From positions 1 to 20,687 of the IMG/VR virus record IMGVR_UViG_3300021424_000288: a stretch of DNA of 20,687 nucleotides. One strand, written 5' to 3'. The stretch's first letter is position 1. Each line of letters opens with the position of its first letter. Under the pieces are notes generated by a model. That model was not told where the DNA came from, ran no database searches, and saw only the letters and a program-made list of their open reading frames with translations. Shown piece by piece: positions 5,982 through 11,946 of this stretch. The position numbers were made by a program, and so were the translations under genes. This stretch comes from a virus.

Positions 5982-6152
5982 TTACTCCTTGATTTTAGCA
6001 GTGTATTGGAAATTGGTCAACTGTCTTTGAAGTTCGCAACGAACTGAAATGAGGCGTCCATAAAGAAACTTTTGATACTCATTGTCCTCCAACAAGTTGG
6101 TAAGGTTGTCAACTTGCATCAGTGCAAAGATTAGTTTGGTTTGTTGGTCCAT
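5982..6152 (-). CDS. Conserved small helical protein, 56 aa
   Basis: Starts MDQQTKLIFALMQVDNLTNL and continues LLEDNEYQKFLYGRLISVRC: two helices with a conserved-looking turn, no cysteine pair and no membrane segment. It overlaps the 41 aa membrane gene by 22 bp; AGATGAGG lies upstream of its ATG. Recurrent in cyanomyoviruses by recall; role unknown. Confidence 0.7.
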   Translation of the reverse strand: MDQQTKLIFALMQVDNLTNLLEDNEYQKFLYGRLISVRCELQRQLTNFQYTAKIKE

Positions 6153-6256
6153 TTTGCCTCATCTCTTGGATGAATAACTTTGTAATAATATGTAAGTAGC
6201 AGAGAAACAAGTGCTACCAACATAAGGTAGATAAAGATTCCGACTGCTAATGTCAT
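6131..6256 (-). CDS. Single-pass membrane peptide, 41 aa
   Basis: A 41 aa peptide, MTLAVGIFIYLMLVALVSLL and on, with a hydrophobic helix from about 3 to 24 and a charged tail HPRDEAKWTNKPN. Likely topology is N-terminus out, C-terminus in the cytoplasm, since the positive charges follow the helix. ATGA-coupled to the GTG-started gene above. Could be a membrane modulator, unproven. Confidence 0.7.
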   Translation of the reverse strand: MTLAVGIFIYLMLVALVSLLLTYYYKVIHPRDEAKWTNKPN

Positions 6257-6411
6257 TTGATTTCAATACTTGGAGGTTTCTTTAGGTTCTCCATTGCTTG
6301 TTGACGATAGTGTGCTTTATACATTGCATCATCACGCTGGATTAGAAAGACATTCCATCCAAGAATTGCAATAAGAGCGAAAAAGATGTAAGAAATGTGC
6401 CTACTGTTCAC
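6253..6411 (-). CDS. Single-pass membrane protein, 52 aa, GTG start
   Basis: Starts at GTG 6411 (MNSRHISYIFFALIAILGWN): a hydrophobic helix at about 7-22, then a positively charged helical tail (QRDDAMYKAHYRQQAMENLK). The GTG lies within the 3' end of the 51 aa gene (overlap 11 bp). No ATG is available before residue 30. Recurrent cyanomyovirus type by recall. Confidence 0.65.
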   Translation of the reverse strand: MNSRHISYIFFALIAILGWNVFLIQRDDAMYKAHYRQQAMENLKKPPSIEIK

Positions 6412-6556
6412 GGATTACCCTCAGGCGATTTGGATTGTAACCTTCATTGATAAGAGATTCAATACGCTCAGTTGCTTGCGGCTTTGTCAGTTTAGATGCA
6501 ATAGGAGTCCATCCAACGGTGCAAAATTCTTCAATTGTGTAAAGATCTTCTGTCAT
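6401..6556 (-). CDS. Conserved small helical protein, 51 aa
   Basis: Starts MTEDLYTIEEFCTVGWTPIA, followed by SKLTKPQATERIESLINEGY and NPNRLRVIREQ: two helices joined by a loop, with conserved-looking YNPNRLRVIRE at the end. The ATG overlaps the TGA of the 137 aa gene. No enzyme motif. Confidence 0.75.
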   Translation of the reverse strand: MTEDLYTIEEFCTVGWTPIASKLTKPQATERIESLINEGYNPNRLRVIREQ

Positions 6557-6966
6557 ACTGCAAGTGCTCCAGAGGGAATTTCAACAATTTTGGGAAGTTC
6601 GAGACCAAGTGAATTGATTTCATAGCAAACCCACTTACCATTACGGAAGAGATAGTGATACTCTTCGGCATTGATGGAAAGCAGATACTCACAAAGGTCA
6701 GCATCAAGACGCGGAGGACAATCTTCACCACGCTGAGAATAATACTCAGGTCCATAAACACCCTTAACTGCACTATCATCCCAGCGAGAATCAGTCCAGC
6801 AAGAACTCATATCGCCACCATCAATCAGTTCTTCAGCAAGAGAACGTGCATTGTAATGAGTCTTCAGGATGCGACCCAACCACTCAGGATAACCGTCCCA
6901 GTGGTGATAGACAGACAGAATAGAACCATCTTTGAGTTCAAGACCGATGCGAGCACGAGTTGCCAT
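6553..6966 (-). CDS. Conserved phage protein, 137 aa, first gene of a 19-gene unit
   Basis: Starts MATRARIGLELKDGSILSVY with the YHHWDGYPEWLG pattern at 20-31, then TDSRW, YYSQRGEDCPPRLDA and HYLFRNGKWVCYE. This pattern is widespread in phage genomes and known to me only as hypothetical. The aromatic HHWDGYPxWLG could form a binding pocket. Its ATG is about 26 bases below the TATAAT at 6997-6992 and follows CGCCCCA without a Shine-Dalgarno. Heads the long micro-gene array down to 2764. Confidence 0.85.
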   Translation of the reverse strand: MATRARIGLELKDGSILSVYHHWDGYPEWLGRILKTHYNARSLAEELIDGGDMSSCWTDSRWDDSAVKGVYGPEYYSQRGEDCPPRLDADLCEYLLSINAEEYHYLFRNGKWVCYEINSLGLELPKIVEIPSGALAV

Positions 6967-6991
6967 TGGGGCGTCTGTCGATTACTCATAT

Positions 6992-7048
6992 ATTATAAGG
7001 GGTCCCCAGTGCCCTGAGATCCCCCCGTGTGCCAGTTTGAGAACTGTC
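6992..7048 (-). promoter_or_regulatory. Promoter with upstream dyad box (boundary c)
   Basis: Minus-strand TATAAT at 6997-6992. 30 bp above it is GGCACA (plus TGTGCC 7028-7033) inside the dyad CAGTT 7033-7037 / AACTG 7042-7046, which sits between the stop of the exported-protein gene (7049) and the -10. This is the clearest copy of the element. The 30 bp are G/C-rich and can fold (GGGG/CCCC) but have no T-run. No -35. Confidence 0.75.
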
Positions 7049-7486
7049 TCAGCAACTATACATAAGTGCTCCGAGCCCAGCACCAAATAAAGTCCAACCG
7101 CTAGTATTTTTATAAGAGTTAGACCAACTTCCAGATGAACTGTTTCGGTTATATTTACGATTCCAACTGCCACTATTTTGCCATCCAGAACCACCAGATA
7201 GAGCACTTGCAAGACCAGCACCCATAGCTGCACCAGCGGCAGGATTACAAATCCTACGATTATAAGTTGGTTGTTGATATGTTACAGGACCTCCAGAACC
7301 ACAAGAGGTAGTATAACTAACACGATTTACATAACCAGGAATATAATTTCCATACTGGTCATAATAACCAGGAACGTAATTTTCTTGATATGTCTTACAA
7401 ACTTGATAGTAATTTGTTTGCTGTGCAACTGCTGAAGTAGGAACAAGAATTCCTGCAGCAATTATAGCGGTGATGACTGCTTTCAT
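7049..7486 (-). CDS. Exported Tyr/Gly-rich protein, 145 aa
   Basis: Residues 1-22 (MKAVITAIIAAGILVPTSAV then AQQ) form a Sec-type signal peptide with an AVA|QQ-like cleavage site. The mature part has a repeated NYVPGYYDQYGNYIPGYV motif at about 36-53, four cysteines (30, 62, 80, 145), and two glycine-zipper-like stretches (AAGAAMGAGLASALSGGSG and GWTLFGAGLGALMYSC) that could insert in membranes. It is alone in a unit bounded by a terminator above and box c below. A periplasmic or outer-membrane role (superinfection exclusion, envelope change, lysis aid) is inference; it resembles no enzyme. Confidence 0.8.
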   Translation of the reverse strand: MKAVITAIIAAGILVPTSAVAQQTNYYQVCKTYQENYVPGYYDQYGNYIPGYVNRVSYTTSCGSGGPVTYQQPTYNRRICNPAAGAAMGAGLASALSGGSGWQNSGSWNRKYNRNSSSGSWSNSYKNTSGWTLFGAGLGALMYSC

Positions 7487-7507
7487 TTTGTGTGAGACTA
7501 TTTTTAT

Positions 7508-7560
7508 AATATAGCAAAAAGGAGAAATCTGTGCAACTTCTCCTGTGCCACTTATTTAAC
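7508..7560 (-). promoter_or_regulatory. Promoter with upstream dyad box (boundary d)
   Basis: Minus-strand -10 TATATT at 7513-7508 (TATTAT two bases on is an alternative), with GGCACA exactly 30 bp upstream (plus TGTGCC 7544-7549) and a degenerate dyad CACTT/AACTG 7549-7561 that overlaps the stop of the 59 aa gene. A complete terminator fits inside the 30 bp. Drives the exported-protein gene. Confidence 0.65.
7516..7543 (-). terminator. Rho-independent terminator
   Basis: Minus strand: GGAGAA stem (7543-7538), loop of about 11 bases, TTCTCC (7526-7521), then TTTTT (7520-7516). Ends the unit of the 59 aa gene, between the dyad box and the -10 of the next unit. Confidence 0.85.
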
Positions 7561-7731
7561 TGGAGTAGGATCTCCTTTACCTTCAAGAGATCTTACCATA
7601 AGATCAGTAAACCTTTCCATCTTTTCAAAATGAACTGATGCTGGATCATATTTAATTGCTTCTTTGAGGGCAATCAGTTCATCCCATTCTTCTTGTGTTA
7701 GATTAGGACCGCCTGATCTTGCTTGTGTCAT
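7552..7731 (-). CDS. Conserved small protein, 59 aa
   Basis: Starts MTQARSGGPNLTQEEWDELI, then ALKEAIKYDPASVHFEKMER and a RSLEGKGDPTPVK tail. The SGGPNLTQEEWD... start and SLEGKGDP end recur in cyanomyoviruses by recall. Helical, with no motif. It is a single-gene unit with its own TATAAT at 7761-7756 and a terminator after it. Confidence 0.75.
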   Translation of the reverse strand: MTQARSGGPNLTQEEWDELIALKEAIKYDPASVHFEKMERFTDLMVRSLEGKGDPTPVK

Positions 7732-7755
7732 AGATTTCTCATTGAATATAAGTTA

Positions 7756-7761
7756 ATTATA
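7756..7761 (-). promoter_or_regulatory. -10 box without the dyad element
   Basis: Minus-strand TATAAT 25 bases above the ATG of the 59 aa gene. The 82 bp gap 7741-7822 holds neither a -35 hexamer nor the GGCACA box at 28-30 bp, so it is the exception among the TATAAT promoters here. Confidence 0.5.
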
Positions 7762-7822
7762 CCACTATGTATACCTATGTGATGGTTCCTTAACATTGTT
7801 TTCGGAGTGTTGTTACAGTTCT

Positions 7823-8047
7823 TTATGAATTAAAAAATGTATCAAATCCACCAGAATCACCGTGAATACGATTCTCAAGTTTATCCATTAAACTATCGAG
7901 ACTTTGAAGTGCTTCGATCTCTTGAATGACTTTAGAAATTGTTGTGCAAACTACTGGTCGTTCTTGACGAGCTGCGAATGCCAAAGCATTTCTTAGACTT
8001 TGTTCTGCTTCCTTTAGACTTTCTTCTACAGATTTACTTAGAGCCAT
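7823..8047 (-). CDS. Conserved small helical protein, 74 aa
   Basis: Starts MALSKSVEESLKEAEQSLRN followed by ALAFAARQERPVVCTTISKV and ends GDSGGFDTFFNS. It is helical throughout. The start and the acidic/aromatic end GDSGxF..FF are familiar to me from cyanomyoviruses. The last gene of its unit; overlaps the 164 aa gene by 14 bp. Function unknown. Confidence 0.75.
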   Translation of the reverse strand: MALSKSVEESLKEAEQSLRNALAFAARQERPVVCTTISKVIQEIEALQSLDSLMDKLENRIHGDSGGFDTFFNS

Positions 8048-8528
8048 TTACTTTCCTCATTTCAAAACTACCATCATTGCGATCAATCCATTCTACAGTA
8101 TCACCCTCTTTAAGTCCGGCAATTTGAAGTAAATCATCAGGCAACTCAATATAACAATCTCCAGTCAATCCATCAACTTGAGTAGAAAGTTGCCACTTTA
8201 CAACTTTGTCATTGTTAACTCTCAAATATTCTTCGTGACTTGATTCCCAAAAGTCACTCCAAGCATCTTGGCATTCGGGTGAAGAATTATTCGCATCACA
8301 ACTCAAGATTTTATTTAAATAATCATCATACTTGTTATTGTCAACACCACTATTCAAAAGTCCAAGAAGTTCATTTGCACGACTTGCTTGATCTTTATGA
8401 TAATAATAACTTTCTTTTACCACACCAACAATTACATCATAAATCTCCTGCGGTGTTGCTCCACTCGCAGACATTGCATCGTTTAGCCAATTCTCAAGAT
8501 TTTCAAGCGAATATTTTTTGTAGTCCAT
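8034..8528 (-). CDS. Helical protein with AbrB/SpoVT-like C-terminal domain
   Basis: Residues 1-70 (starts MDYKKYSLENLENWLNDAMS) are helical, with PQEIYDVIVGVVKESYYYHK. Residues about 112-164 read KVVKWQLSTQ... CYIELPDDLLQIAGLKEGDT VEWIDRNDGSFEMRKV, which fits the swapped-hairpin AbrB/MazE DNA-binding fold (strand, 'LP..ll...gl..GD.v.w', strand). It may bind DNA as a regulator; the N-terminal helices could dimerise it. The frame extends to a TTG at 8561, but ATG 8528 is the first ATG. No toxin gene is beside it, so an antitoxin role is unlikely. Confidence 0.75.
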   Translation of the reverse strand: MDYKKYSLENLENWLNDAMSASGATPQEIYDVIVGVVKESYYYHKDQASRANELLGLLNSGVDNNKYDDYLNKILSCDANNSSPECQDAWSDFWESSHEEYLRVNNDKVVKWQLSTQVDGLTGDCYIELPDDLLQIAGLKEGDTVEWIDRNDGSFEMRKVNGSK

Positions 8529-8572
8529 TGATGTTGATGAATTTTTTTTTAATTTTACCAATGAAATTTCAA

Positions 8573-8806
8573 TTAGTCAATAGTTTTATTGATATGATTC
8601 TCTATTACAAGCATATCAACACGAGCATCTAAAGAGTTTTCGAGACGATAAAGTTCATTAGTTAATGAAATATTTTCATCCTCAAGTTTAAGTATTCTTT
8701 CTTCAAGTTCTTCAATTTTTTCAGCAACAGATTTAGTCACCCAGTTATCATCAAAGCAAGTAATTGTAGAACTAAAGTTAAAGATACTATCCAACCATTT
8801 TTTCAT
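8573..8806 (-). CDS. Coiled-coil protein, 77 aa
   Basis: Starts MKKWLDSIFNFSSTITCFDD. From about residue 25 a long heptad-patterned helix (VAEKIEELEERILKLEDENI then SLTNELYRLENSLDARVDML) forms a clear coiled coil. ATG 8806 has AGGGAGATT upstream, a better start than the GTG at 8878 lying inside the 49 aa gene. Probably a scaffold or partner-binding protein; recurrent in cyanomyoviruses by recall. Overlaps the 49 aa gene by 20 bp. Confidence 0.7.
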   Translation of the reverse strand: MKKWLDSIFNFSSTITCFDDNWVTKSVAEKIEELEERILKLEDENISLTNELYRLENSLDARVDMLVIENHINKTID

Positions 8807-8936
8807 CCATAATCTCCCTAAAATATCTTTGATACGCCATAAATCTTTGAAGTGATGGTTTAACCTCAAGGCTTTCACAGCACCTTATGTATGAGATAAA
8901 TTCATACCGAGGTGCTGTAGGATCAGTGTCACTCAT
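8787..8936 (-). CDS. Conserved small protein, 49 aa
   Basis: Starts MSDTDPTAPRYEFISYIRCC and continues ESLEVKPSLQRFMAYQRYFR, ending EIMDEKMVG. The APRYEF.S.IRCCESL core and the RFMxYQRYF helix recur in cyanomyoviruses by recall. Its ATG overlaps the upstream stop by 8 bp (ATGAGTGA). Function unknown. Confidence 0.7.
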   Translation of the reverse strand: MSDTDPTAPRYEFISYIRCCESLEVKPSLQRFMAYQRYFREIMDEKMVG

Positions 8937-9384
8937 TCAGATTTTCTTCCTCCGCAGTCATTGCTTCAATCTCTTCATCAAGATACTGTTCAGCATCAGG
9001 ATTCTCACATCGTGCAAGTTTTGCTTTCAGGTCACGAACTTGCTTTTCCAGTTCATAATTCTTATTCTCCAGAGGAATGACTTTGCTTCTATATTCTTCT
9101 GCAAGAAACAAGTCATACTCATCAGCAACTTTCTTCATATCCTCAAAACTACGCATATCATTAAATGCAAGAGCACAAGCACCTTTCATAATACCTTGCT
9201 CACAATGTCCCATCGTGCGAGCAATCGTTCCAAAGAAGCGGAACAATTGAATACTGTTGAGGTCTTCAGTAGGAATTTCAAAGGTATAATGCTCTTCCGG
9301 AAGTGTCTCATCATCATAAACACCATACCCATTAGAGGTCCATTCGGTGTCAAAAGAAACTTTGAGTCGTGCTTTGTAGGTCAT
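8929..9384 (-). CDS. Conserved phage protein, 151 aa, coiled-coil C-terminus
   Basis: The N-terminal domain (starts MTYKARLKVSFDTEWTSNGY) has a FDTEW..NGYGVYDDETLPEEH pattern and a helix SIQLFRFFGTIARTMGHCEQ followed by GIMKGACALAFNDM. Residues about 95-125 form a coiled coil (PLENKNYELEKQVRDLKAKL). The end is very acidic (YLDEEIEAMTAEEENLNE). Familiar from cyanomyoviruses, unassigned. First gene after the promoter at 9412-9407; TATAAATT just upstream of the ATG also resembles a late-promoter core. Confidence 0.8.
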   Translation of the reverse strand: MTYKARLKVSFDTEWTSNGYGVYDDETLPEEHYTFEIPTEDLNSIQLFRFFGTIARTMGHCEQGIMKGACALAFNDMRSFEDMKKVADEYDLFLAEEYRSKVIPLENKNYELEKQVRDLKAKLARCENPDAEQYLDEEIEAMTAEEENLNE

Positions 9385-9406
9385 TGGTATGAATTTATAT
9401 GTACCT

Positions 9407-9452
9407 ACTATAAAACCTCCTGACTACAAAGTCAAGAGGTAGTGGACAGTTT
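9407..9452 (-). promoter_or_regulatory. Promoter with upstream box (boundary i)
   Basis: Minus-strand -10 TATAGT at 9412-9407, with the box version AAACTGTCCAC (plus GTGGAC 9442-9447 then AGTTT) 29 bp upstream, overlapping the stop of the 78 aa gene. The second dyad arm is lost here. The spacer is a terminator hairpin. Confidence 0.6.
9412..9439 (-). terminator. Rho-independent terminator
   Basis: Minus strand: CCTC (9439-9436), one mismatch, TGACT (9434-9430), 4-base loop, AGTCA (9425-9421), mismatch, GAGG (9419-9416), then TTTT. Ends the unit of 10635-9451. The T-run merges into the -10 of the next unit. Confidence 0.8.
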
Positions 9453-9687
9453 ACTTTTTGTCTTTTAGTTCTTTCATCAGTTCTTCTGCCATCCTCATAG
9501 ATTTTCTTTTCATTCGATATGCTACGATTGGATTTGCAGGATTATTTTTTAACCACCAATAAAAAATTGCCCACTTGATCTGCAACTGTTTACCAAGAAT
9601 TATAATGTACTTGGCGAAACTTTGATCAGTAACAATAAAATATGCAAGAATACAAAATATAGTCAGATATGTATAATATGAGGTCAT
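9451..9687 (-). CDS. Membrane protein, 78 aa
   Basis: Starts MTSYYTYLTIFCILAYFIVT with a hydrophobic helix at about 5-20. A second moderately hydrophobic stretch follows (YIIILGKQLQIKWAIFYWWL), then a strongly basic helical tail (YRMKRKSMRMAEELMKELKD). One or two membrane passes with the basic end in the cytoplasm. ATGA-coupled to the 53 aa gene; terminator after the stop. Confidence 0.7.
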   Translation of the reverse strand: MTSYYTYLTIFCILAYFIVTDQSFAKYIIILGKQLQIKWAIFYWWLKNNPANPIVAYRMKRKSMRMAEELMKELKDKK

Positions 9688-9845
9688 TGAATAGGCCTCT
9701 TAGTGTATAGGTATTCTATAAGATCAAGTTTGATCTCATCAAGTTCTTTTTCACATCCAAGATGTTTTGCCAATTCTCTAATGTCGCTGTGATGTTTTTG
9801 GAGATCTTCCAGCATTAAATCGATTGCTGATCTATATACACTCAT
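9684..9845 (-). CDS. Small helical protein, 53 aa
   Basis: Starts MSVYRSAIDLMLEDLQKHHS, then DIRELAKHLGCEKELDEIKL: two amphipathic helices. The frame is open to 9878, but ATG 9845 has the strong Shine-Dalgarno CAGGAG nine bases upstream and an ATGA overlap with the 56 aa gene, so I chose it. No function assigned. Confidence 0.7.
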   Translation of the reverse strand: MSVYRSAIDLMLEDLQKHHSDIRELAKHLGCEKELDEIKLDLIEYLYTKRPIQ

Positions 9846-10012
9846 TTCTTTTTCTCCTGAACAACAATTACTGGACATCTAGGGATAACATTGCGAATTT
9901 CTTGTACGATTTCGGTTTTTTGAACCTCAGTCAGTCCAATAACCCTATGTATTTTGTTTATTATCGCAAAGGCTTGCGAACAAGAAATCACGGTTGAAAG
10001 TAAAACAACCAT
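9842..10012 (-). CDS. Small protein with hydrophobic N-terminus, 56 aa
   Basis: Starts MVVLLSTVISCSQAFAIINK, then IHRVIGLTEVQKTEIVQEIR and NVIPRCPVIVVQEKKK. The hydrophobic start with Ser-Cys at 10-11 might be a lipobox-like signal, but there is no N-terminal positive charge and the amphipathic helix continues, so a cytosolic helical protein is at least as likely. ATG preceded by AAAGGAAAG, a good ribosome site. The 51 bp gap above (10013-10063) is AT-rich without a convincing promoter. Confidence 0.7.
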   Translation of the reverse strand: MVVLLSTVISCSQAFAIINKIHRVIGLTEVQKTEIVQEIRNVIPRCPVIVVQEKKK

Positions 10013-10063
10013 AACTTTCCTTTATTCTATTACTATTTAATACAGTTTATAAAATTTTAATAA

Positions 10064-10435
10064 TTAGTCCCAACTTACATTTTGTACTAGGAATCCAGGC
10101 ATTACATATGTCCAGACACCAAGTTCCTGAACACCACCAACTTTATAATCCCACTTATATTCAAATTGATTATGACTATCCCAAGTCATATAACCTTTCT
10201 CTTTATCAAATCGTCCTTTGATTGTTAGTCGATGTTTATTGGAATAAATGTTACGAGTTCGAAGTGCTCCACCTTTTTCACGGGTTTCAACTACTACACA
10301 AGTATCAGGATAAGTTTGAATACCTTGCTCTAGAATACAAGGAGTTTCATAACGAAATGGACGATATGTTTTAACTTCCTGTGCAAATACAGGAGAAGAG
10401 AACAAAAGTGCAGTAAGAAGAATCAGTTTTTTCAT
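10064..10435 (-). CDS. Exported protein, 123 aa
   Basis: MKKLILLTALLFSSPVFAQE at 1-20 is a typical Sec signal peptide (two Lys, hydrophobic core, VFA|QE cleavage). The mature 105 aa part has one cysteine pair (ETPCILEQG and PDTCVVVET), likely a disulfide, and beta-rich segments RLTIKGRFD, GYMTWDSH, FEYKWDYKVGG, ending VWTYVMPGFLVQNVSWD. It acts in the periplasm or at the cell envelope. Unrecognised. Starts with an ATGA overlap behind the 67 aa gene. Confidence 0.75.
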   Translation of the reverse strand: MKKLILLTALLFSSPVFAQEVKTYRPFRYETPCILEQGIQTYPDTCVVVETREKGGALRTRNIYSNKHRLTIKGRFDKEKGYMTWDSHNQFEYKWDYKVGGVQELGVWTYVMPGFLVQNVSWD

Positions 10436-10635
10436 TTTACAATACTCCAATGTTCGTTACCAGTTTTTTGAACCCAAAAGCAATACTGCCTATTCAGAGA
10501 AACAAGAAACATCATATCGTCAATTTCTTGCTCTACAAGGCAAGCGTGAAATGAATTCATAATGTTCACAAAGCGATTCTTTGCCTTAGAACTCTTAGGA
10601 ATTACATTTACAAATTTTTGTTTGGTTTTAATCAT
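10432..10635 (-). CDS. Conserved small protein, 67 aa, first gene of its unit
   Basis: Starts MIKTKQKFVNVIPKSSKAKN, then a helix RFVNIMNSFHACLVEQE, strands DDMMFLVSLNRQYCFWVQKT and the end GNEHWSIVK. A small alpha/beta protein that I recall from cyanomyoviruses; no function known. ATG is about 21 bases below the TATAAT at 10661-10656 and lacks a Shine-Dalgarno. Confidence 0.75.
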   Translation of the reverse strand: MIKTKQKFVNVIPKSSKAKNRFVNIMNSFHACLVEQEIDDMMFLVSLNRQYCFWVQKTGNEHWSIVK

Positions 10636-10655
10636 TGTGATTTGATTGAAACTGT

Positions 10656-10709
10656 ATTATAAGTGATAAAGGGGTCAATTGACAAACACTGTACCAGTTT
10701 GAGGACTGG
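10656..10709 (-). promoter_or_regulatory. Promoter with upstream dyad box (boundary e)
   Basis: Minus-strand TATAAT at 10661-10656. 28 bp above is GGTACA (plus TGTACC 10690-10695) in the perfect dyad CCAGT 10694-10698 / ACTGG 10705-10709. The box is inside the coding 3' end of the 57 aa gene. A TTGACC lies 11 bp above the -10, too close for a normal -35. No hairpin in the spacer. Confidence 0.7.
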
Positions 10710-10848
10710 ATCTATGTATTTTAATAAACTTCTGTGCTTGATTTACGGTGCTCACATCAGTCAATTGTTCTCCGTTGTAGATAATAACCAACCGTTTCCC
10801 CCAGGGTACAGCAGCGTATCCATCTTTGGTTTCAAATCCTTCTTTCAT
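10675..10848 (-). CDS. Conserved small protein, 57 aa
   Basis: Starts MKEGFETKDGYAAVPWGKRL, then VIIYNGEQLTDVSTVNQAQK and FIKIHRSSPQTGTVFVN. A small alpha/beta protein of the type MKEGFET..GYAAVP.GKRLVII, recognised from cyanomyoviruses. The last codons (SSPQTGT) are written by the regulatory dyad of boundary e, and its stop lies in the spacer. ATGA-coupled to the 179 aa gene. Confidence 0.75.
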   Translation of the reverse strand: MKEGFETKDGYAAVPWGKRLVIIYNGEQLTDVSTVNQAQKFIKIHRSSPQTGTVFVN

Positions 10849-11384
10849 ACTAGGAATTTCTCCTCATAATTCAATAGTTCTTGTGGTACGTCCAGTATAT
10901 TAGACTGGACTTCTTCTGCAAGGTTCCAACGTGTTTTACCTTCAGGTCTCTGATACAATTTGATTCCCAAATAATTGTACTTCAAATTAGTGGGAACTTT
11001 GACCTGATAAGTGTTACCATCATTGGAAGTTAGTGCCGAAAGAGCTTCATTTTCCTCCTGAGTGACCACGATGGTGCGGGTGGAGTACCAGTAGACCCTC
11101 TGGAATGCCTCAAGCGAAGAAAGATGGGTTTCTGGGTTGTCCAGTATCATTCTGCAGATAAATTGGGGTGATAAGCAGTGATCTAAGACCGTTTTCCCCC
11201 TTTTTTCTTTGTTTTTAAGTGCATTCTCCGTGATAAACCCCGTTGGATTCGGGTTCCCCGCGTCAAAAACGCCAAAATAGTAGATGCGGGTGATGGGTCG
11301 GGCGAACTCGGGTTTCCCCCAGTTCCCCAGGTTGCAGCGGAGACCGTGATAGGCAGTCTCACAGTAGGGTTTCCAATCTTTCAT
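10845..11384 (-). CDS. Unrecognised protein, 179 aa
   Basis: Starts MKDWKPYCETAYHGLRCNLG. Notable are a GNWGKPEFARPITRIYYFGV region near 20-40, VLDHCLSPQFICRMILDNPE in the middle, and a C-terminal half with RTIVVTQEENEALSALTSND and TNLKYNYLGIKLYQRPEGKT. There is no catalytic motif I can name; a nuclease-like fold is possible but unsupported. ATG 11384 gives the ATGA overlap with the oxygenase gene (GTG two codons earlier is the alternative). The first 120 bp are clearly richer in G+C than the surroundings. Co-transcribed with helicase and oxygenase. Confidence 0.75.
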   Translation of the reverse strand: MKDWKPYCETAYHGLRCNLGNWGKPEFARPITRIYYFGVFDAGNPNPTGFITENALKNKEKRGKTVLDHCLSPQFICRMILDNPETHLSSLEAFQRVYWYSTRTIVVTQEENEALSALTSNDGNTYQVKVPTNLKYNYLGIKLYQRPEGKTRWNLAEEVQSNILDVPQELLNYEEKFLV

Positions 11385-11944
11385 TGCCACTTAGGTCCCT
11401 CAAACCAGCAGGTTAGACTATGGCGAACACCAGAGGTAACTGGATTCACCTGATGATACTTGAACGACGGAAAGCAGATAACAGTTCCCTGAGAACGTAG
11501 AGCGTTCTGATCAGGAATCACATCACAGTCAAAGAGTTCCAACTCTCCTCCAGTGTATTGGGTGGGATCTGTCAATTGTAGCACACACGTCAGTTTACGA
11601 TGGTAGGGCGTTGGATTGACCCAGAATACATCTTGATGCTTACTGTACTTACCTTTATATTCGGAGTTGTACTCTGCAAGTTGCATCAGTTTGAGAACCT
11701 TAAGGTCAAATCCAAACCAGTAATCATTGGCCTTCTTCGCAATTTTCCACATTTCAGCGAATACATCTTGAAATTGTTCGACCTCCAACCATTTAACTTT
11801 GCTTTTTCTGATCTTTTCGTTTGCAGGAATGCCATCTACTCCCAGAGCACCGTCACTCAGGGGTAGATTTTTAGACCTTTCTAGAATAATCTGACAATCA
11901 GATGCACTGAAGTGATTCTCAAAGCAACACCATTCACCCCTCAT
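11381..11944 (-). CDS. 2-oxoglutarate/Fe(II)-dependent oxygenase (prolyl-hydroxylase-like)
   Basis: A 187 aa protein. YSKHQDVFW gives the HxD iron ligands (His103, Asp105), followed by LTCVLQLTDP and TGGELELF, the GGxL turn typical of the P4H/PiuC-like jelly roll. PSFKYHQVNPVTSGVRHSLT supplies the distal iron ligand His164 and the 2OG-binding Arg174. It should hydroxylate a substrate using 2OG, O2 and Fe(II). Oxygenases of this class are common in cyanophages, with substrate unknown. ATG 11944 has GGAGG five bases ahead; GTG 11950 is an alternative that would overlap the helicase stop. Confidence 0.9.
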   Translation of the reverse strand: MRGEWCCFENHFSASDCQIILERSKNLPLSDGALGVDGIPANEKIRKSKVKWLEVEQFQDVFAEMWKIAKKANDYWFGFDLKVLKLMQLAEYNSEYKGKYSKHQDVFWVNPTPYHRKLTCVLQLTDPTQYTGGELELFDCDVIPDQNALRSQGTVICFPSFKYHQVNPVTSGVRHSLTCWFEGPKWQ

Positions 11945-11946
11945 AA

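Noticed and set aside
8034-8528. Antitoxin of a toxin-antitoxin pair
   Set aside because: The AbrB-like part suggested it, but neither neighbour resembles a toxin and the protein has a long extra N-terminal domain.
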